64,000 nucleotides of DNA, taken from contig JAZODA010000004.1 of NCBI GenBank assembly GCA_045596745.1, forward strand, positions 16,464 through 80,463. The letters run 5' to 3'. The notes under the pieces were generated by a model, which worked only from the letters and a program-made list of their open reading frames with translations, had not been told where the DNA came from and did no database searches. The stretch comes from RGIG3009 sp045596745 (lineage in GTDB: Bacteria > Bacillota > Clostridia > Oscillospirales > Acutalibacteraceae). How positions within the stretch are numbered: position 1 is the stretch's first letter; each line of letters begins with the position of its first letter. Below, in pieces: positions 1 through 7,958 of the stretch. The translations under genes and the position numbers were made by a program.

Positions 1-6
1 ACACGG

Positions 7-24
7 GGACAAACTACTTTGTCC
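7..24. repeat. short perfect stem-loop at window edge
   Basis: A 7-bp perfect inverted repeat (GGACAAA / TTTGTCC) with a 4-nt loop. It has no adjacent T-run, so it is not a convincing terminator. The gene it belongs to, if any, lies outside the window. The rest of 25-90 shows nothing I can name. Confidence 0.35.
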
Positions 25-90
25 GCCAGTTTCACACCAGTGTCGGTTGTTCTCCCCTGCAGTTCCGCAAACAAACACGATCTTAAACGA

Positions 91-120
91 AAACCGCTCT
101 CCGACGGAGAGCGGTTTTTT
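91..120. terminator. Rho-independent terminator of the AraC/PocR regulator
   Basis: GC-rich hairpin with arms CCGCTCTCC / GGAGAGCGG flanked by A and T runs, starting 3 nt past the stop codon of the minus-strand regulator. The flanking runs would let it work in both directions. Confidence 0.85.
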
Positions 121-122
121 GC

Positions 123-1058
123 TTATTCTTCCTCGCCGCCTGTCAGCTTAACCGCCGACAGTGTCAGCTTGTCCGGTTCGGGCAATTCCGGAACGTTGCC
201 GCTGCGCAGGAACACCGTGCGGTATTCACGCGGGGTCATACCCGTCTTGAGTTTAAAGACGCGGGAGAAATAATTGTAGTCGGAAATGCCGCAGTTGCCG
301 GCAATTTCGGATATGTTGTACTTGGGGTCCTTTAAGTATTTGCAGGCCAGCACGATGCGCTTTTGCAACACGAATTTGCCAATCGCCATATTCACGTTCT
401 TTTCGGCGCAGCGGTTCAGTGTGGAAACACTGACAGACAGTTCTTTGGCGATATCCGAAACCAACAATTTTTCGCGCAGATTTTCGTCAATATACGTCTG
501 TGCGCGCTGCCACAAGTCATCGCGGTTGCGTTGAATCAGCTTTTGCAGCAGCAGGTGCTCAATGCAGATTTGCAGAATATCGCACATCGCGGAAATGCAG
601 GAGCGCGAGGTCGGAATCAGCTGGAAGAACTGATGGTTTAGCACCGACATATCCCGAATGAAGTGGCGGCAGTTTTCATACACCGTGTTCCACTGCGAGC
701 CGAGCGACGTCTGATCGTCCAGAAGGTGTCCGAGCACCACATAGCCGAGAATTTCGTCGTTGCGCTGGCCGGATTTAATCGGCACGCACACCTCAATCAG
801 ACCCGCGTGGCACTGATACACGCACAGCTTGCCCGTCATCTTGGCGTGGCGGAAACCGTACATATCGCACGCCTCACACTTCGACTTACCCACCGCGGTG
901 GATTGAATGTGCTGACAAAACGGATTCGCCTGGATGGGATAGCGTAACAGCGCACGATATTCCGGGTCGAACAGCGCGCACTGATGACCGGTAATCAGGT
1001 AAATGTCCTTAAAGATTTTTTGGATCTCGTTTAGTTCAAAAAAGAGATTCATCGACAT
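123..1058 (-). CDS. AraC-family transcriptional regulator with PocR-type sensor domain
   Basis: Predicted cytoplasmic one-component regulator of 311 aa. Residues about 5-180 match the PocR ligand-sensing domain, a PAS-like fold, with its characteristic cysteines (C48, C61, C64, C79, C83). Residues about 185-285 form a two-helix-turn-helix AraC DNA-binding domain ending in the usual GMTPREYR motif. The start is supported by GGAG about 9 nt upstream. The gene is divergent from the operon at 1194-5003, and the intergenic region carries a direct repeat with AraC-site geometry, so it most likely controls that operon. The PocR family is best known from propanediol/cobalamin control, but many clostridial members sit beside sugar genes; the ligand here is unknown. 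Confidence 0.9.
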   Translation of the reverse strand: MSMNLFFELNEIQKIFKDIYLITGHQCALFDPEYRALLRYPIQANPFCQHIQSTAVGKSKCEACDMYGFRHAKMTGKLCVYQCHAGLIEVCVPIKSGQRNDEILGYVVLGHLLDDQTSLGSQWNTVYENCRHFIRDMSVLNHQFFQLIPTSRSCISAMCDILQICIEHLLLQKLIQRNRDDLWQRAQTYIDENLREKLLVSDIAKELSVSVSTLNRCAEKNVNMAIGKFVLQKRIVLACKYLKDPKYNISEIAGNCGISDYNYFSRVFKLKTGMTPREYRTVFLRSGNVPELPEPDKLTLSAVKLTGGEEE

Positions 1059-1114
1059 GCTTTTTCACTCCAACTCTGCTAAAACACATCAAATTGATTA
1101 AAAAGTGCTAATTT

Positions 1115-1156
1115 TCAAGTACATTGTACTATCTACTTTTGTAAAAGTCAAGTACA
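1115..1156. promoter_or_regulatory. direct repeat TCAAGTACA x2, likely AraC/PocR operator
   Basis: The 9-mer TCAAGTACA occurs at 1115-1123 and 1148-1156, exactly 33 bp apart (about three helical turns), so both copies lie on one DNA face. The second copy overlaps a candidate -10 box (TACAAT, 1153-1158) of the plus-strand operon, whose -35 is poor, as expected for an activator-dependent promoter. Two palindromes sit inside: AGTACATTGTACT (1118-1130) and ACTTTTGTAAAAGT (1135-1148). Binding by the adjacent regulator is inferred. Confidence 0.55.
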
Positions 1157-1193
1157 ATAAAATTAAAGAAGCCTACGAAAGGAGACTGTAATT

Positions 1194-1559
1194 ATGGACG
1201 GTAAAATGAAATGGTATTTTGCTGACGGCGAAATCCCCCCGATGGGTGACGATCCGGAGGTATATGGCCACGAATCGCTCATCCTCTTCAACCCTAACGA
1301 TGCGGATGCTCACGTCAAACTGACGATTTTCTGGACCGACCGCGAGCCCACCTGCGGTGAGACGGTCACGGTTCCCGCGGCACGCGTCAAGGGTCTCCGC
1401 GCAACCGAAAAGAAAGATTTCCTCGGACAAGTTCCGAACGCCGGCGAGCAGTACGCCATCTCTCTGGAGAGCGACGTGCCGATCGTTGTGCAGTACGGCC
1501 GGTTGGATGTCCGCCAGACCAATATGGCGTTCTACACCACCAGCGGCTATTCCGTGTAA
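1194..1559 (+). CDS. ASRT-family (sensory rhodopsin transducer-like) small-molecule binding protein
   Basis: 121-aa soluble protein with no signal peptide. It matches the Anabaena sensory rhodopsin transducer superfamily along its length: an N-terminal HESLILFNP strand, the DADAHVKLTIFWTDREP block, and the near-diagnostic PIVVQYGRLDVRQ segment near the C-terminus. The family is a small beta-sandwich proposed to bind small molecules, often carbohydrates, and is frequent in bacteria without rhodopsins. There is no rhodopsin gene here. It is the first gene of an operon with an M24-like protein and a TIM-barrel protein, preceded by GAAAGGAGA. A sugar-binding or mutarotase-like role is inferred from context. 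Confidence 0.8.
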   Translation: MDGKMKWYFADGEIPPMGDDPEVYGHESLILFNPNDADAHVKLTIFWTDREPTCGETVTVPAARVKGLRATEKKDFLGQVPNAGEQYAISLESDVPIVVQYGRLDVRQTNMAFYTTSGYSV

Positions 1560-1595
1560 GCAATTAATTTTACATACAGAAAGGAAGGAATCATT

Positions 1596-2765
1596 ATGTC
1601 CCGCATTTGCATCCCGGATTATGAGTACAAGGAGCGCGTAAAGCGCTGCGCCGAACTGGTAGCCAAGAAAGGCTACGACATCTTCCTCGTCAACTCCAAC
1701 GAGGCTGACTATGCAAACGTCCGTTACTTCAGCAACTTCTGGCCGCTGTTCGAGCGCGCCGGTGTGGCCATCACCCCCACGGGTAAGGCTGCTCTGCTGG
1801 TTGGTCCGGAAAGCACCATCTTCTCCGCTGACCGCAGCAAGATCGAAAAGATCTACACCATGCTCGCTTACCGCGAGTCCGCTGACCCCGCGTATCCGGA
1901 GCTGTCCCCCGTCGAGTACGACGAAGTGTTCCGCGATATGGGCGTCACCGGCAAGCACATCAAGATTGCTATCGGCAGCTTCCTGGATACCAGCTGCGAA
2001 ATGATGCGCCACCTGAAGGAAGCGTATCCCGAAGCTGAAATCGTGGAAGATAAGGAGATTATGGTCTCCCTGCGTCAGATCAAGTCCGAGAACGAGCTGG
2101 CCTGCATCCGTGAAGGCTTCCGCATCGTTGACCTCGCGACTCAGGAAGTTATCAAGAACCTGCGCCCCGGCGTGACCGAACTGGCTATGGTCGGTATCGC
2201 ACAGCGCGTCATTTACGAGAACGGTGCCGAGTACGAAGGCCTGCCGATGTACGTCTTCAGCGAAGCGTCCACCCGTCACGCCATCTCTCGTCCCAGCTAC
2301 CGTACCCTCGGCAAGGGCGACATCATCCAGCTGAACCTCTCCGCCAAGATTGACGGTTACTCTCCCTCCATCGGTCTGCCGGTTTGCCTCGGCAAGCTGA
2401 CGGATGAGAAGCGCCGCTACGTTGAGTTCTGCCTGCAGGCTCACAACTGGACCGTGGATCAGATCAAAGCCGGCGTTATGGCTTCCGACATCGCTAAGGG
2501 CTTCTACAAGCTGTACTGCGACAACGGTTACAAAGATGCTTACGTCTATGGTCCCTGCCACGGCACCGGTATGATCGAAGTGGAAGCTCCCTGGATGGAA
2601 ACCACCTCCGATTACGTGCTGCAGCCCAACATGACCTTCCAGGTCGACACCTTCATCTCCGGCCCGACCTTCGGTCTGCGTTGGGAAAAGGGTATCGTCG
2701 TCACCGAGAACGGCTGCGAATCCACCGGCGGCAACATCGGCAAGATCTACGAGCTGGATTTCTAA
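1596..2765 (+). CDS. M24 (creatinase/prolidase-fold) protein with degenerate metal site
   Basis: 389 aa with the two-domain layout of aminopeptidase P/creatinase: an N-terminal ribonuclease-H-like domain to about residue 155 and a pita-bread catalytic domain after it. Aligned with active M24 enzymes, the metal ligands are mostly lost: the first Asp is Asn (QLNLSAKIDGY), the second Asp is Ser, and the first Glu is Asp (MTFQVDTF). The His of CHGTG and the last Glu (LRWEKGIVV) remain. Creatinase itself is metal-independent, so it may be a C-N hydrolase of creatinase or ectoine-hydrolase type rather than a peptidase. It lies 36 nt after the ASRT gene with RBS AGAAAGGAAGG. The substrate is unknown. 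Confidence 0.8.
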   Translation: MSRICIPDYEYKERVKRCAELVAKKGYDIFLVNSNEADYANVRYFSNFWPLFERAGVAITPTGKAALLVGPESTIFSADRSKIEKIYTMLAYRESADPAYPELSPVEYDEVFRDMGVTGKHIKIAIGSFLDTSCEMMRHLKEAYPEAEIVEDKEIMVSLRQIKSENELACIREGFRIVDLATQEVIKNLRPGVTELAMVGIAQRVIYENGAEYEGLPMYVFSEASTRHAISRPSYRTLGKGDIIQLNLSAKIDGYSPSIGLPVCLGKLTDEKRRYVEFCLQAHNWTVDQIKAGVMASDIAKGFYKLYCDNGYKDAYVYGPCHGTGMIEVEAPWMETTSDYVLQPNMTFQVDTFISGPTFGLRWEKGIVVTENGCESTGGNIGKIYELDF

Positions 2766-2798
2766 TTGATTTTTCGTAAATCAACGTGAACAACTGCG

Positions 2799-2833
2799 GC
2801 CCCCAAGACAACCCAGGTGGATGCCTTGGGGGC
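2799..2833 (+). terminator. intercistronic hairpin (attenuator or mRNA-stability element)
   Basis: A 9-bp perfect stem (GCCCCCAAG / CTTGGGGGC) with a 17-nt loop, lying between the M24-like gene and the next coding region. The 3' side is pyrimidine-rich but has no real U-run, so partial termination or transcript processing is more likely than a full stop. Confidence 0.5.
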
Positions 2834-2858
2834 TATTCTCTTTACGGAGGTTTATATT

Positions 2859-5003
2859 ATGGATGCTTGTTTTCTTCCCACCGGTAAAAAAGGTGCGGAA
2901 TATCCCCACTTCCCCGACCCGGCATTCGCCGTAATCTGGCGAAACTGGGGTCTCGTTGAGGTGTCCCGTATCGCCAAGGCGCTGGACTCCGACGAGGAAA
3001 CCGTCAGCAGTTGGGCGGCAAAAATGGGGCTCGATCCCCATCCGTCCGTATCTCCGCTGTGGCGTCAGCGCGGCTTTCTCACGGTCATCCGCAACAACTG
3101 GAATCTGTGCGACTACGACCAGATTTTGGCGCTGCTGAATATGACCGACGCCGAACTGGAATTCACCCTGCGTGAAGATGATTTTATGTGGGATAAGATG
3201 GGCTCTGTCAAGCCGGTTGTTGCCCGACCCACGCTCAAAACCGCTTATCCTGCTGACGTCGTCGCTCGTCTGGACGAGATCGCAGCTCTCAAGGAAAAGA
3301 TCAACGCGCCTGCGGACAACGCATTTGCCTTCGTCGGCCCCTATAAAGAAGAATACACCGGGGATGTTGTCCTTCCGCAGCAAGAAAATCTGCGGTTGGT
3401 ATATTCGTATTTCGCACTGTACGCCGACACGCTCGCGGACGATGCGATCGAATCCTATCCCGACACGTTGCTCGCCGAATATGCAAAGAACGGCATCAAC
3501 GCCATCTGGCTGCAGGCACTGCTTCGCCAGTTGACGCCCAATCCGTGGGACGACAATGAGGAAGATGCCCGCCTGCGTCCGCAGCGACTTGCATCACTGC
3601 GCGCGTTGGTGAATCGCGCCGCCAAATACGGCATCGGCGTGTATCTGTACATCAACGAGCCGCGTCCCGAGCCGGACAGCTTCTTCGAGAAGTTCCCGCA
3701 TCTGCGCGGTGCGGAGTACGGCGTGTTCCGTTGCCTGTGCACCTCTCTCCCCGAGGTGCAGAAGTATCTCGAGGACTCGATGGAATACCTGTTCCGCGAG
3801 GTACCCGGTCTGGCAGGTTACTTTGACATCAGCTATTCCGAAAACTTCACCAACTGCTGCTGCCGCGGTCCCGAGCCGCAGTCCACCTGCCCGCGCTGCA
3901 AGGATGTGCCGCCGCAGGATCTGGTTGCGATTGTCAACAACTGTATGGCTCGCGGCGCCAAGAAGTCCAACCCCAACGCCCGCATCCTGGCTCACACATG
4001 GGCGTGGGATCCCAAATGGGATGAAGCTGCCATTGCCCAGCACAGTGAAGGCCAGTACATTCTCGCTGTCAGCGAGCGCAATGTGCCGTATACGCGCGGT
4101 GGCATCACCCACAAAGTGCACGACTATTCGATGTCGGTCGTCGGCCCCGGCGAGAACACCAGCCGTCAATGGCGCGTGGCGCAAAAGTACGGTCACCGCC
4201 CGGTCGCCAAGGTGCAGATCAACGGCAGCTGGGAGATTAGCTCTCAGCCGTACGTCCCGATCTTCGAGCTCATCGCCGAGCACCTGCGCAACGTCAAGGC
4301 CATCGGTGTTCGGGATGCGATGCTGACCTGGACGGTCGGCGGCAGTCCTTCGCCCATCACGCAATTTGCGTGTGAGTTCCTGGACGGCGATCAGCCGATG
4401 GAGGAGGCTCTTGCCGCCTTCTTCAAAAAGGAATACGGCAACTCCGCCGATGTTGTCGCCGCTGCTGACAAGCAGTTCTGCGCGGCATTCCGCGAGTATC
4501 CGTTCCACATCACGATGATCTACAACGGCCCGCACACCTTCGGACCGATGGCGCCGTTCTTTGAAAAGCCGACGGGCTGCAAGTCCACAATGGTCGGCTT
4601 CCCGTACGACGATCTGGACGGTTACCGTGCGTGCTATCCGCGTGAAATTTTGGAACAGCAGTTCCGCATTCTCTCGGAGGAGTGGAAGAAGGGTATCGAC
4701 ATTCTCGAAGCGAACGCCGATACCAGCGCCAAATATACCGAGCTTTGCCTGATGGCGAAAGCGGCGTACTGCCATTTCGCTTCGGCATACAATCACGTCC
4801 ACTTCATCATCAGTCGCGACAACGGCGATAAGAAGGGTATGAAGGAAGCAATCGTAGCGGAGCAGGCGGTCGTTGCCGAAACGATGGCTCTGCGTGCGCA
4901 GGATTCGCGCATCGGCTTCGAAGCGAGCAACCAGTATTACTACTCGATGCAGGATTTGATCGAAAAGCAAATCAACCTGGCCTACCTCGCCGAGCGCTGC
5001 TAA
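2859..5003 (+). CDS. putative TIM-barrel glycoside hydrolase, GH20/DUF4838-like
   Basis: 714 aa, cytoplasmic (no signal peptide). The start is fixed by ACGGAGG 8 nt before the ATG at 2859; an upstream in-frame ATG at 2817 has no RBS. Residues about 1-130 are a helical domain with a helix-turn-helix flavour; about 150-560 look like a (beta/alpha)8 barrel. A Cys cluster (C333-C335, C344, C347; a CxxC pair) follows the GYFDISYSENF strand, recalling the Cys cluster of the DUF4838 protein at 21036-22883 in the same relative place. A WAWD strand and a WTVGGSPSP loop could line the active site. I could not assign a CAZy family. Third gene of the PocR-controlled operon; it probably acts on an imported oligosaccharide. 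Confidence 0.6.
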   Translation: MDACFLPTGKKGAEYPHFPDPAFAVIWRNWGLVEVSRIAKALDSDEETVSSWAAKMGLDPHPSVSPLWRQRGFLTVIRNNWNLCDYDQILALLNMTDAELEFTLREDDFMWDKMGSVKPVVARPTLKTAYPADVVARLDEIAALKEKINAPADNAFAFVGPYKEEYTGDVVLPQQENLRLVYSYFALYADTLADDAIESYPDTLLAEYAKNGINAIWLQALLRQLTPNPWDDNEEDARLRPQRLASLRALVNRAAKYGIGVYLYINEPRPEPDSFFEKFPHLRGAEYGVFRCLCTSLPEVQKYLEDSMEYLFREVPGLAGYFDISYSENFTNCCCRGPEPQSTCPRCKDVPPQDLVAIVNNCMARGAKKSNPNARILAHTWAWDPKWDEAAIAQHSEGQYILAVSERNVPYTRGGITHKVHDYSMSVVGPGENTSRQWRVAQKYGHRPVAKVQINGSWEISSQPYVPIFELIAEHLRNVKAIGVRDAMLTWTVGGSPSPITQFACEFLDGDQPMEEALAAFFKKEYGNSADVVAAADKQFCAAFREYPFHITMIYNGPHTFGPMAPFFEKPTGCKSTMVGFPYDDLDGYRACYPREILEQQFRILSEEWKKGIDILEANADTSAKYTELCLMAKAAYCHFASAYNHVHFIISRDNGDKKGMKEAIVAEQAVVAETMALRAQDSRIGFEASNQYYYSMQDLIEKQINLAYLAERC

Positions 5004-5013
5004 ATCCAACCAC

Positions 5014-5047
5014 AAAAGACCGTCTCATTTCGGTGAGACGGTCTTTT
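5014..5047 (+). terminator. Rho-independent terminator
   Basis: Hairpin AAAAGACCGTCTCA / TGAGACGGTCTTTTT, 11 nt after the stop of the TIM-barrel gene. It ends the PocR-linked operon and precedes an independent promoter. Confidence 0.9.
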
Positions 5048-5073
5048 TGTTGTCCAAAAGCCACCTGCCAAGC

Positions 5074-5102
5074 TTTACAAACGCAAATTTGTGTGGTATA
5101 CT
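5074..5102 (+). promoter_or_regulatory. sigma-A type promoter for the beta-lactamase-fold gene
   Basis: TTTACA (5074-5079), 17-bp spacer, TATACT (5097-5102). Transcription from about 5109 would make an ATG at 5111 leaderless, which supports the downstream GTG start at 5129. Confidence 0.75.
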
Positions 5103-5128
5103 CGGTGATAATGAAAGGGGGCCATCGT

Positions 5129-6253
5129 GTGGATTTTTCCTGTGTTGAAAAGCGTATGAAAGCGCTTCTGGAGCTCGGCGTTCCCGGCTGCTCAATCTCG
5201 ATTCGCCGTGACCACGAGGAGATTTATCGGTACATCTGCGGCAAGCGCGGTCACGATACCGATGAGCCGATGACGGGCGAGGAATATTTCTATATTTTCT
5301 CCTGCACAAAGCCCATCACGGTGACGGCGGCGATGCAGCTCATCGAGCGCGGTATACTGGAATTGGATGCCCCCGTGTCCGAGTATATCCCTGCTTTTGC
5401 AGAGGCAAAAGTCAACGAAAACGGCACACTCGTACCGCCGAACACGCCGATTACGGTGCGCCATCTGTTCACGATGAGCGCGGGTATGGACTACGGTCTG
5501 CGTGATATGCTGAAAAAGGAAGGCTACACCGAAGGCCCGCACGCGCTGACCACCCGTAATATAGCGGATATGCTGGCTCGCCGTCCGCTGCTTTTTCATC
5601 CGGGCGAGCAGTTTAAGTACAGTCTGTGCCACGATGTGCTCGGTGCTGTCGTTGAAGCGGCGTCGGGGCTGCGCTTCGGCGAGTATCTGAAACAGAATAT
5701 TTTTGACCCGCTGGGTATGACCCACACGGGCTTTGACCGCAATGTGTCGCCGCTCGCGGCGCAATATATGTGCCGGGAGGAGACGGGCGAGCTGGTCTAT
5801 ATCGGAACGGATCATTCGTACAACGCCCTTCCCCTCTATGAAAGCGGCGGTGGCGGTCTCGTCAGCACACTGGACGATTACGCGCTGTTTGCGGATGCGA
5901 TGGCGTGTGACGGTGTCGGCGCGACGGGCGCACGCATCCTGACAAAGGAGAGCATCGACCGCCTGCGCGAGAATCAGATGGGGACGTTTGTGCGCGACCC
6001 TGCATTCACCTGCTCGACGGGTCCCGGCTACGGCTACGGTCTCGGCGTACGCACGCTGATTGACAAAAGTCAAGGTCAGCGCTCGCCGCTCGGTGAATTC
6101 GGTTGGGACGGCGCCAACGGCGCGTTCCTCATTGTCGACCCCGAACATCATCTGTCGTTTTCGTTTATGCAGCACATTCGCAACTGGCCGCGCTTGATGG
6201 GCGAATTTTACGCCCCCATCCGCGACGAAGTGTACGATGTGCTGGGCCTGTAA
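5129..6253 (+). CDS. serine hydrolase, class C beta-lactamase / S12 family
   Basis: 374 aa with a GTG start at 5129 preceded by AAAGGGGG with a 7-nt spacer. The Ser-x-x-Lys nucleophile motif is FSCTK (Ser58-Lys61). A Tyr-Ser-Leu motif (QFKYSLCHDVLG) takes the place of the usual YxN, and GWDGANGAF serves as the third active-site element. There is no signal peptide or membrane helix, unlike secreted beta-lactamases or penicillin-binding proteins, so a cytoplasmic esterase or amidase is more likely than an antibiotic-resistance enzyme. It stands alone between its own promoter and a shared terminator. The substrate is unknown; the sugar-gene context suggests a deacylase. Confidence 0.85.
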   Translation: MDFSCVEKRMKALLELGVPGCSISIRRDHEEIYRYICGKRGHDTDEPMTGEEYFYIFSCTKPITVTAAMQLIERGILELDAPVSEYIPAFAEAKVNENGTLVPPNTPITVRHLFTMSAGMDYGLRDMLKKEGYTEGPHALTTRNIADMLARRPLLFHPGEQFKYSLCHDVLGAVVEAASGLRFGEYLKQNIFDPLGMTHTGFDRNVSPLAAQYMCREETGELVYIGTDHSYNALPLYESGGGGLVSTLDDYALFADAMACDGVGATGARILTKESIDRLRENQMGTFVRDPAFTCSTGPGYGYGLGVRTLIDKSQGQRSPLGEFGWDGANGAFLIVDPEHHLSFSFMQHIRNWPRLMGEFYAPIRDEVYDVLGL

Positions 6254-6270
6254 GGTAGAATGTATCAAAC

Positions 6271-6302
6271 AAAAAGACCGCCTCAATGAGGCGGTCTTTT
6301 TT
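6271..6302. terminator. bidirectional Rho-independent terminator
   Basis: GACCGCCTC / GAGGCGGTC stem with a 3-nt loop, flanked by an A-run on one side and a T-run on the other. It lies between convergent genes (beta-lactamase fold, plus strand; first GH16-like gene, minus strand). Confidence 0.9.
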
Positions 6303-6304
6303 AC

Positions 6305-7120
6305 TTAATCTTCTCTGACATCCTTCAGCGGGCGCTGCCACACGCGAATCCAGTCAATCTCCAGCGGAGCGGATTCGGAACCGCCGAGAATCAGCGTCTG
6401 CGGTTCCCATTCCAGCGGACGATACTGGTCGACACGGGGTTCACCCTTCTTGAGGTTTACCTTCGGCTCGGCAATGCCGTTTTCATACACGAACTCCATC
6501 CAACGCTCGCCGTCCATGTAGCACTCCAGACGGCCGTCGTCCCACAGGTAGCTCAGCGTATGCCATTCGCCATCGCCCAGCGGCAACGGGCTGCGGTAGT
6601 TGGTGTTGGTCGTGGCATAGGTGGACGGACCTTTGTACTCGTCACGGCGGGTATCGTGAACAGCAGTCGTCCAGAACTCCTCTGCCCAGTACTCCATCCA
6701 ATCGGGTTCGACCCAACGGATGCAATCATCGGTGATGGCGTTCGGCGGGAACGACCACACAGCCGGAATACCCTTGCCCTCGTTGCCTGCAGGAATCTTG
6801 GGATTCACGATGCGAATGCGGAACTCCAGAACACCCTTGCAGAAGCTCCAACCAATGCGGTTGGTGGGGTGGTAAGTCGCCATACCGTAGTTGTAACGCG
6901 GGTCTCTGTTGTGCAGCGTCAGCACGCTGTCTTTCAGCGTGTAGTCCAGCTCGTTCTCGATGGTCGTGAACTTATAGGGACGCTCCACATACCACTTGTA
7001 GCCCTTTTCACCGGTGTTGTTAACGTCGATGGTGTCCAAAGAATCGAAATCATCCTCAAACACCAGCACGGTCATACCATGTTTTTTTGCGAGTTCGGGA
7101 GTCTCAATCTTCTTGCTCAT
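6305..7120 (-). CDS. GH16-like glycosidase, array copy 1
   Basis: 271 aa, start chosen at MSKKIETP with AAGGAGATG 5 nt upstream. It has the concanavalin-A-like jelly-roll of GH16: an N-terminal FEDDFDSLDTID strand, the catalytic ExDxxE motif as EPDWMEYW, then an HDTRRDE strand, and a C-terminal EIDWIRVWQR strand equivalent to the GH16 DYVRVY end. There is no signal peptide, so a cytoplasmic location is likely. It is the most 3' of five paralogues and the most diverged: AEEFWTTAVH replaces the GDxYWTT pattern of the others. GH16 enzymes cleave beta-1,3/1,4-glucans, xyloglucan, agarose or carrageenan; the target here cannot be read. Confidence 0.8.
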   Translation of the reverse strand: MSKKIETPELAKKHGMTVLVFEDDFDSLDTIDVNNTGEKGYKWYVERPYKFTTIENELDYTLKDSVLTLHNRDPRYNYGMATYHPTNRIGWSFCKGVLEFRIRIVNPKIPAGNEGKGIPAVWSFPPNAITDDCIRWVEPDWMEYWAEEFWTTAVHDTRRDEYKGPSTYATTNTNYRSPLPLGDGEWHTLSYLWDDGRLECYMDGERWMEFVYENGIAEPKVNLKKGEPRVDQYRPLEWEPQTLILGGSESAPLEIDWIRVWQRPLKDVRED

Positions 7121-7134
7121 AACACCATCTCCTT

Positions 7135-7932
7135 TTATTTCTGCCACACGCGAATCCAGTCAATCTCCAGCGGATTGCACCAGGAGCCACCCAGAATCAG
7201 TGCCTGCGGCACCGTGTTCAGCGGCTTAAAGACGTCGTCCTGGTACTCGCCCTTGGTAAAGCGCGCCTTCGGGCAGGTGTCTTCACCGTCGTAGTAGGTC
7301 TGCTTGACTGCCGGTTCGCCGTCCAGCCAGCTTTCAACCACACCGTCATCCCACAGGAAGGTCATGGTGTGCCACTCGCCGTCGGTAAAGGCAACAGGAC
7401 CGCGATGACCGCTCCAGTTGGCGGCTGCATAATAGTGCTCCGCGTGCATCGTTTCACGCTTGGCATGGTGGAAGGTGGTGGTGTAGTAACCGTCGCCCCA
7501 GTACTCCATCCAGTCGGGCTCGATCCATTCCAGAGCAATATCATAAATCTTCTGCGACGGGAAGGACCAGATGGCGGGAACGCCCTTCTCACCGGCTTCC
7601 TTGTCGTTGGCGCGGGGGCGCGGAATGCGGATGCGGAACTCCAGCACGCCTTTGCAGAACTCAAAACCGACGCGGGTACGCGGGTTGATGGTCGAAACGC
7701 CCCAGTTGTAGGTGGGCTCTTTGTTGCATACCGTCAGCACGCTGTTCTCCACCTTGACATCATCGGGATCCAGCGGAGTGGCACGGAAGGGACGGGTGGT
7801 ATACCATTTGTAGCCCTCTTTACCGGTACCGTACAGGTCAATGGTATCAGCGGAATCAAAATCATCCTCAAAAACCAGACGGGTCATACCCTTGGCTTTT
7901 GCAATTTCCGGTGCTTCGATTTTCTTGTTCAT
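7135..7932 (-). CDS. GH16-like glycosidase, array copy 2
   Basis: 265 aa, 14 nt upstream of copy 1, and probably cotranscribed with copies 3 and 1. Start MNKKIEAP is preceded by AAGGAGCG. The catalytic ExDxxE is in WIEPDWMEYWGDGYYTTT, followed by the HHAKRE strand. The C-terminus is EIDWIRVWQK. No signal peptide. The region between the catalytic strand and the C-terminus (residues about 160-230), which would form the substrate cleft and loops, differs strongly from copy 1, suggesting different specificity rather than simple dosage. Confidence 0.8.
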   Translation of the reverse strand: MNKKIEAPEIAKAKGMTRLVFEDDFDSADTIDLYGTGKEGYKWYTTRPFRATPLDPDDVKVENSVLTVCNKEPTYNWGVSTINPRTRVGFEFCKGVLEFRIRIPRPRANDKEAGEKGVPAIWSFPSQKIYDIALEWIEPDWMEYWGDGYYTTTFHHAKRETMHAEHYYAAANWSGHRGPVAFTDGEWHTMTFLWDDGVVESWLDGEPAVKQTYYDGEDTCPKARFTKGEYQDDVFKPLNTVPQALILGGSWCNPLEIDWIRVWQK

Positions 7933-7958
7933 ACTTCACACGCTCCTTGTTTTTGTGT

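Noticed and set aside
1194..1559. photosensory function for the ASRT protein
   Set aside because: No rhodopsin gene or retinal pathway gene is present, and the family is common in non-phototrophs.
1173..2561. 462-codon minus-strand open frame opposite the ASRT and M24-like genes
   Set aside because: Low-complexity Val/Ala/Asp/Leu pattern typical of antisense frames, no RBS; the plus-strand genes have clear families.
5033..5128. longer N-terminus for the beta-lactamase-fold gene
   Set aside because: It would begin inside the upstream terminator and before the promoter; GTG at 5129 has a well-placed RBS.
5129..6253. antibiotic-resistance beta-lactamase
   Set aside because: No signal peptide and the YxN motif is changed; a cytoplasmic esterase-type S12 protein is more likely.
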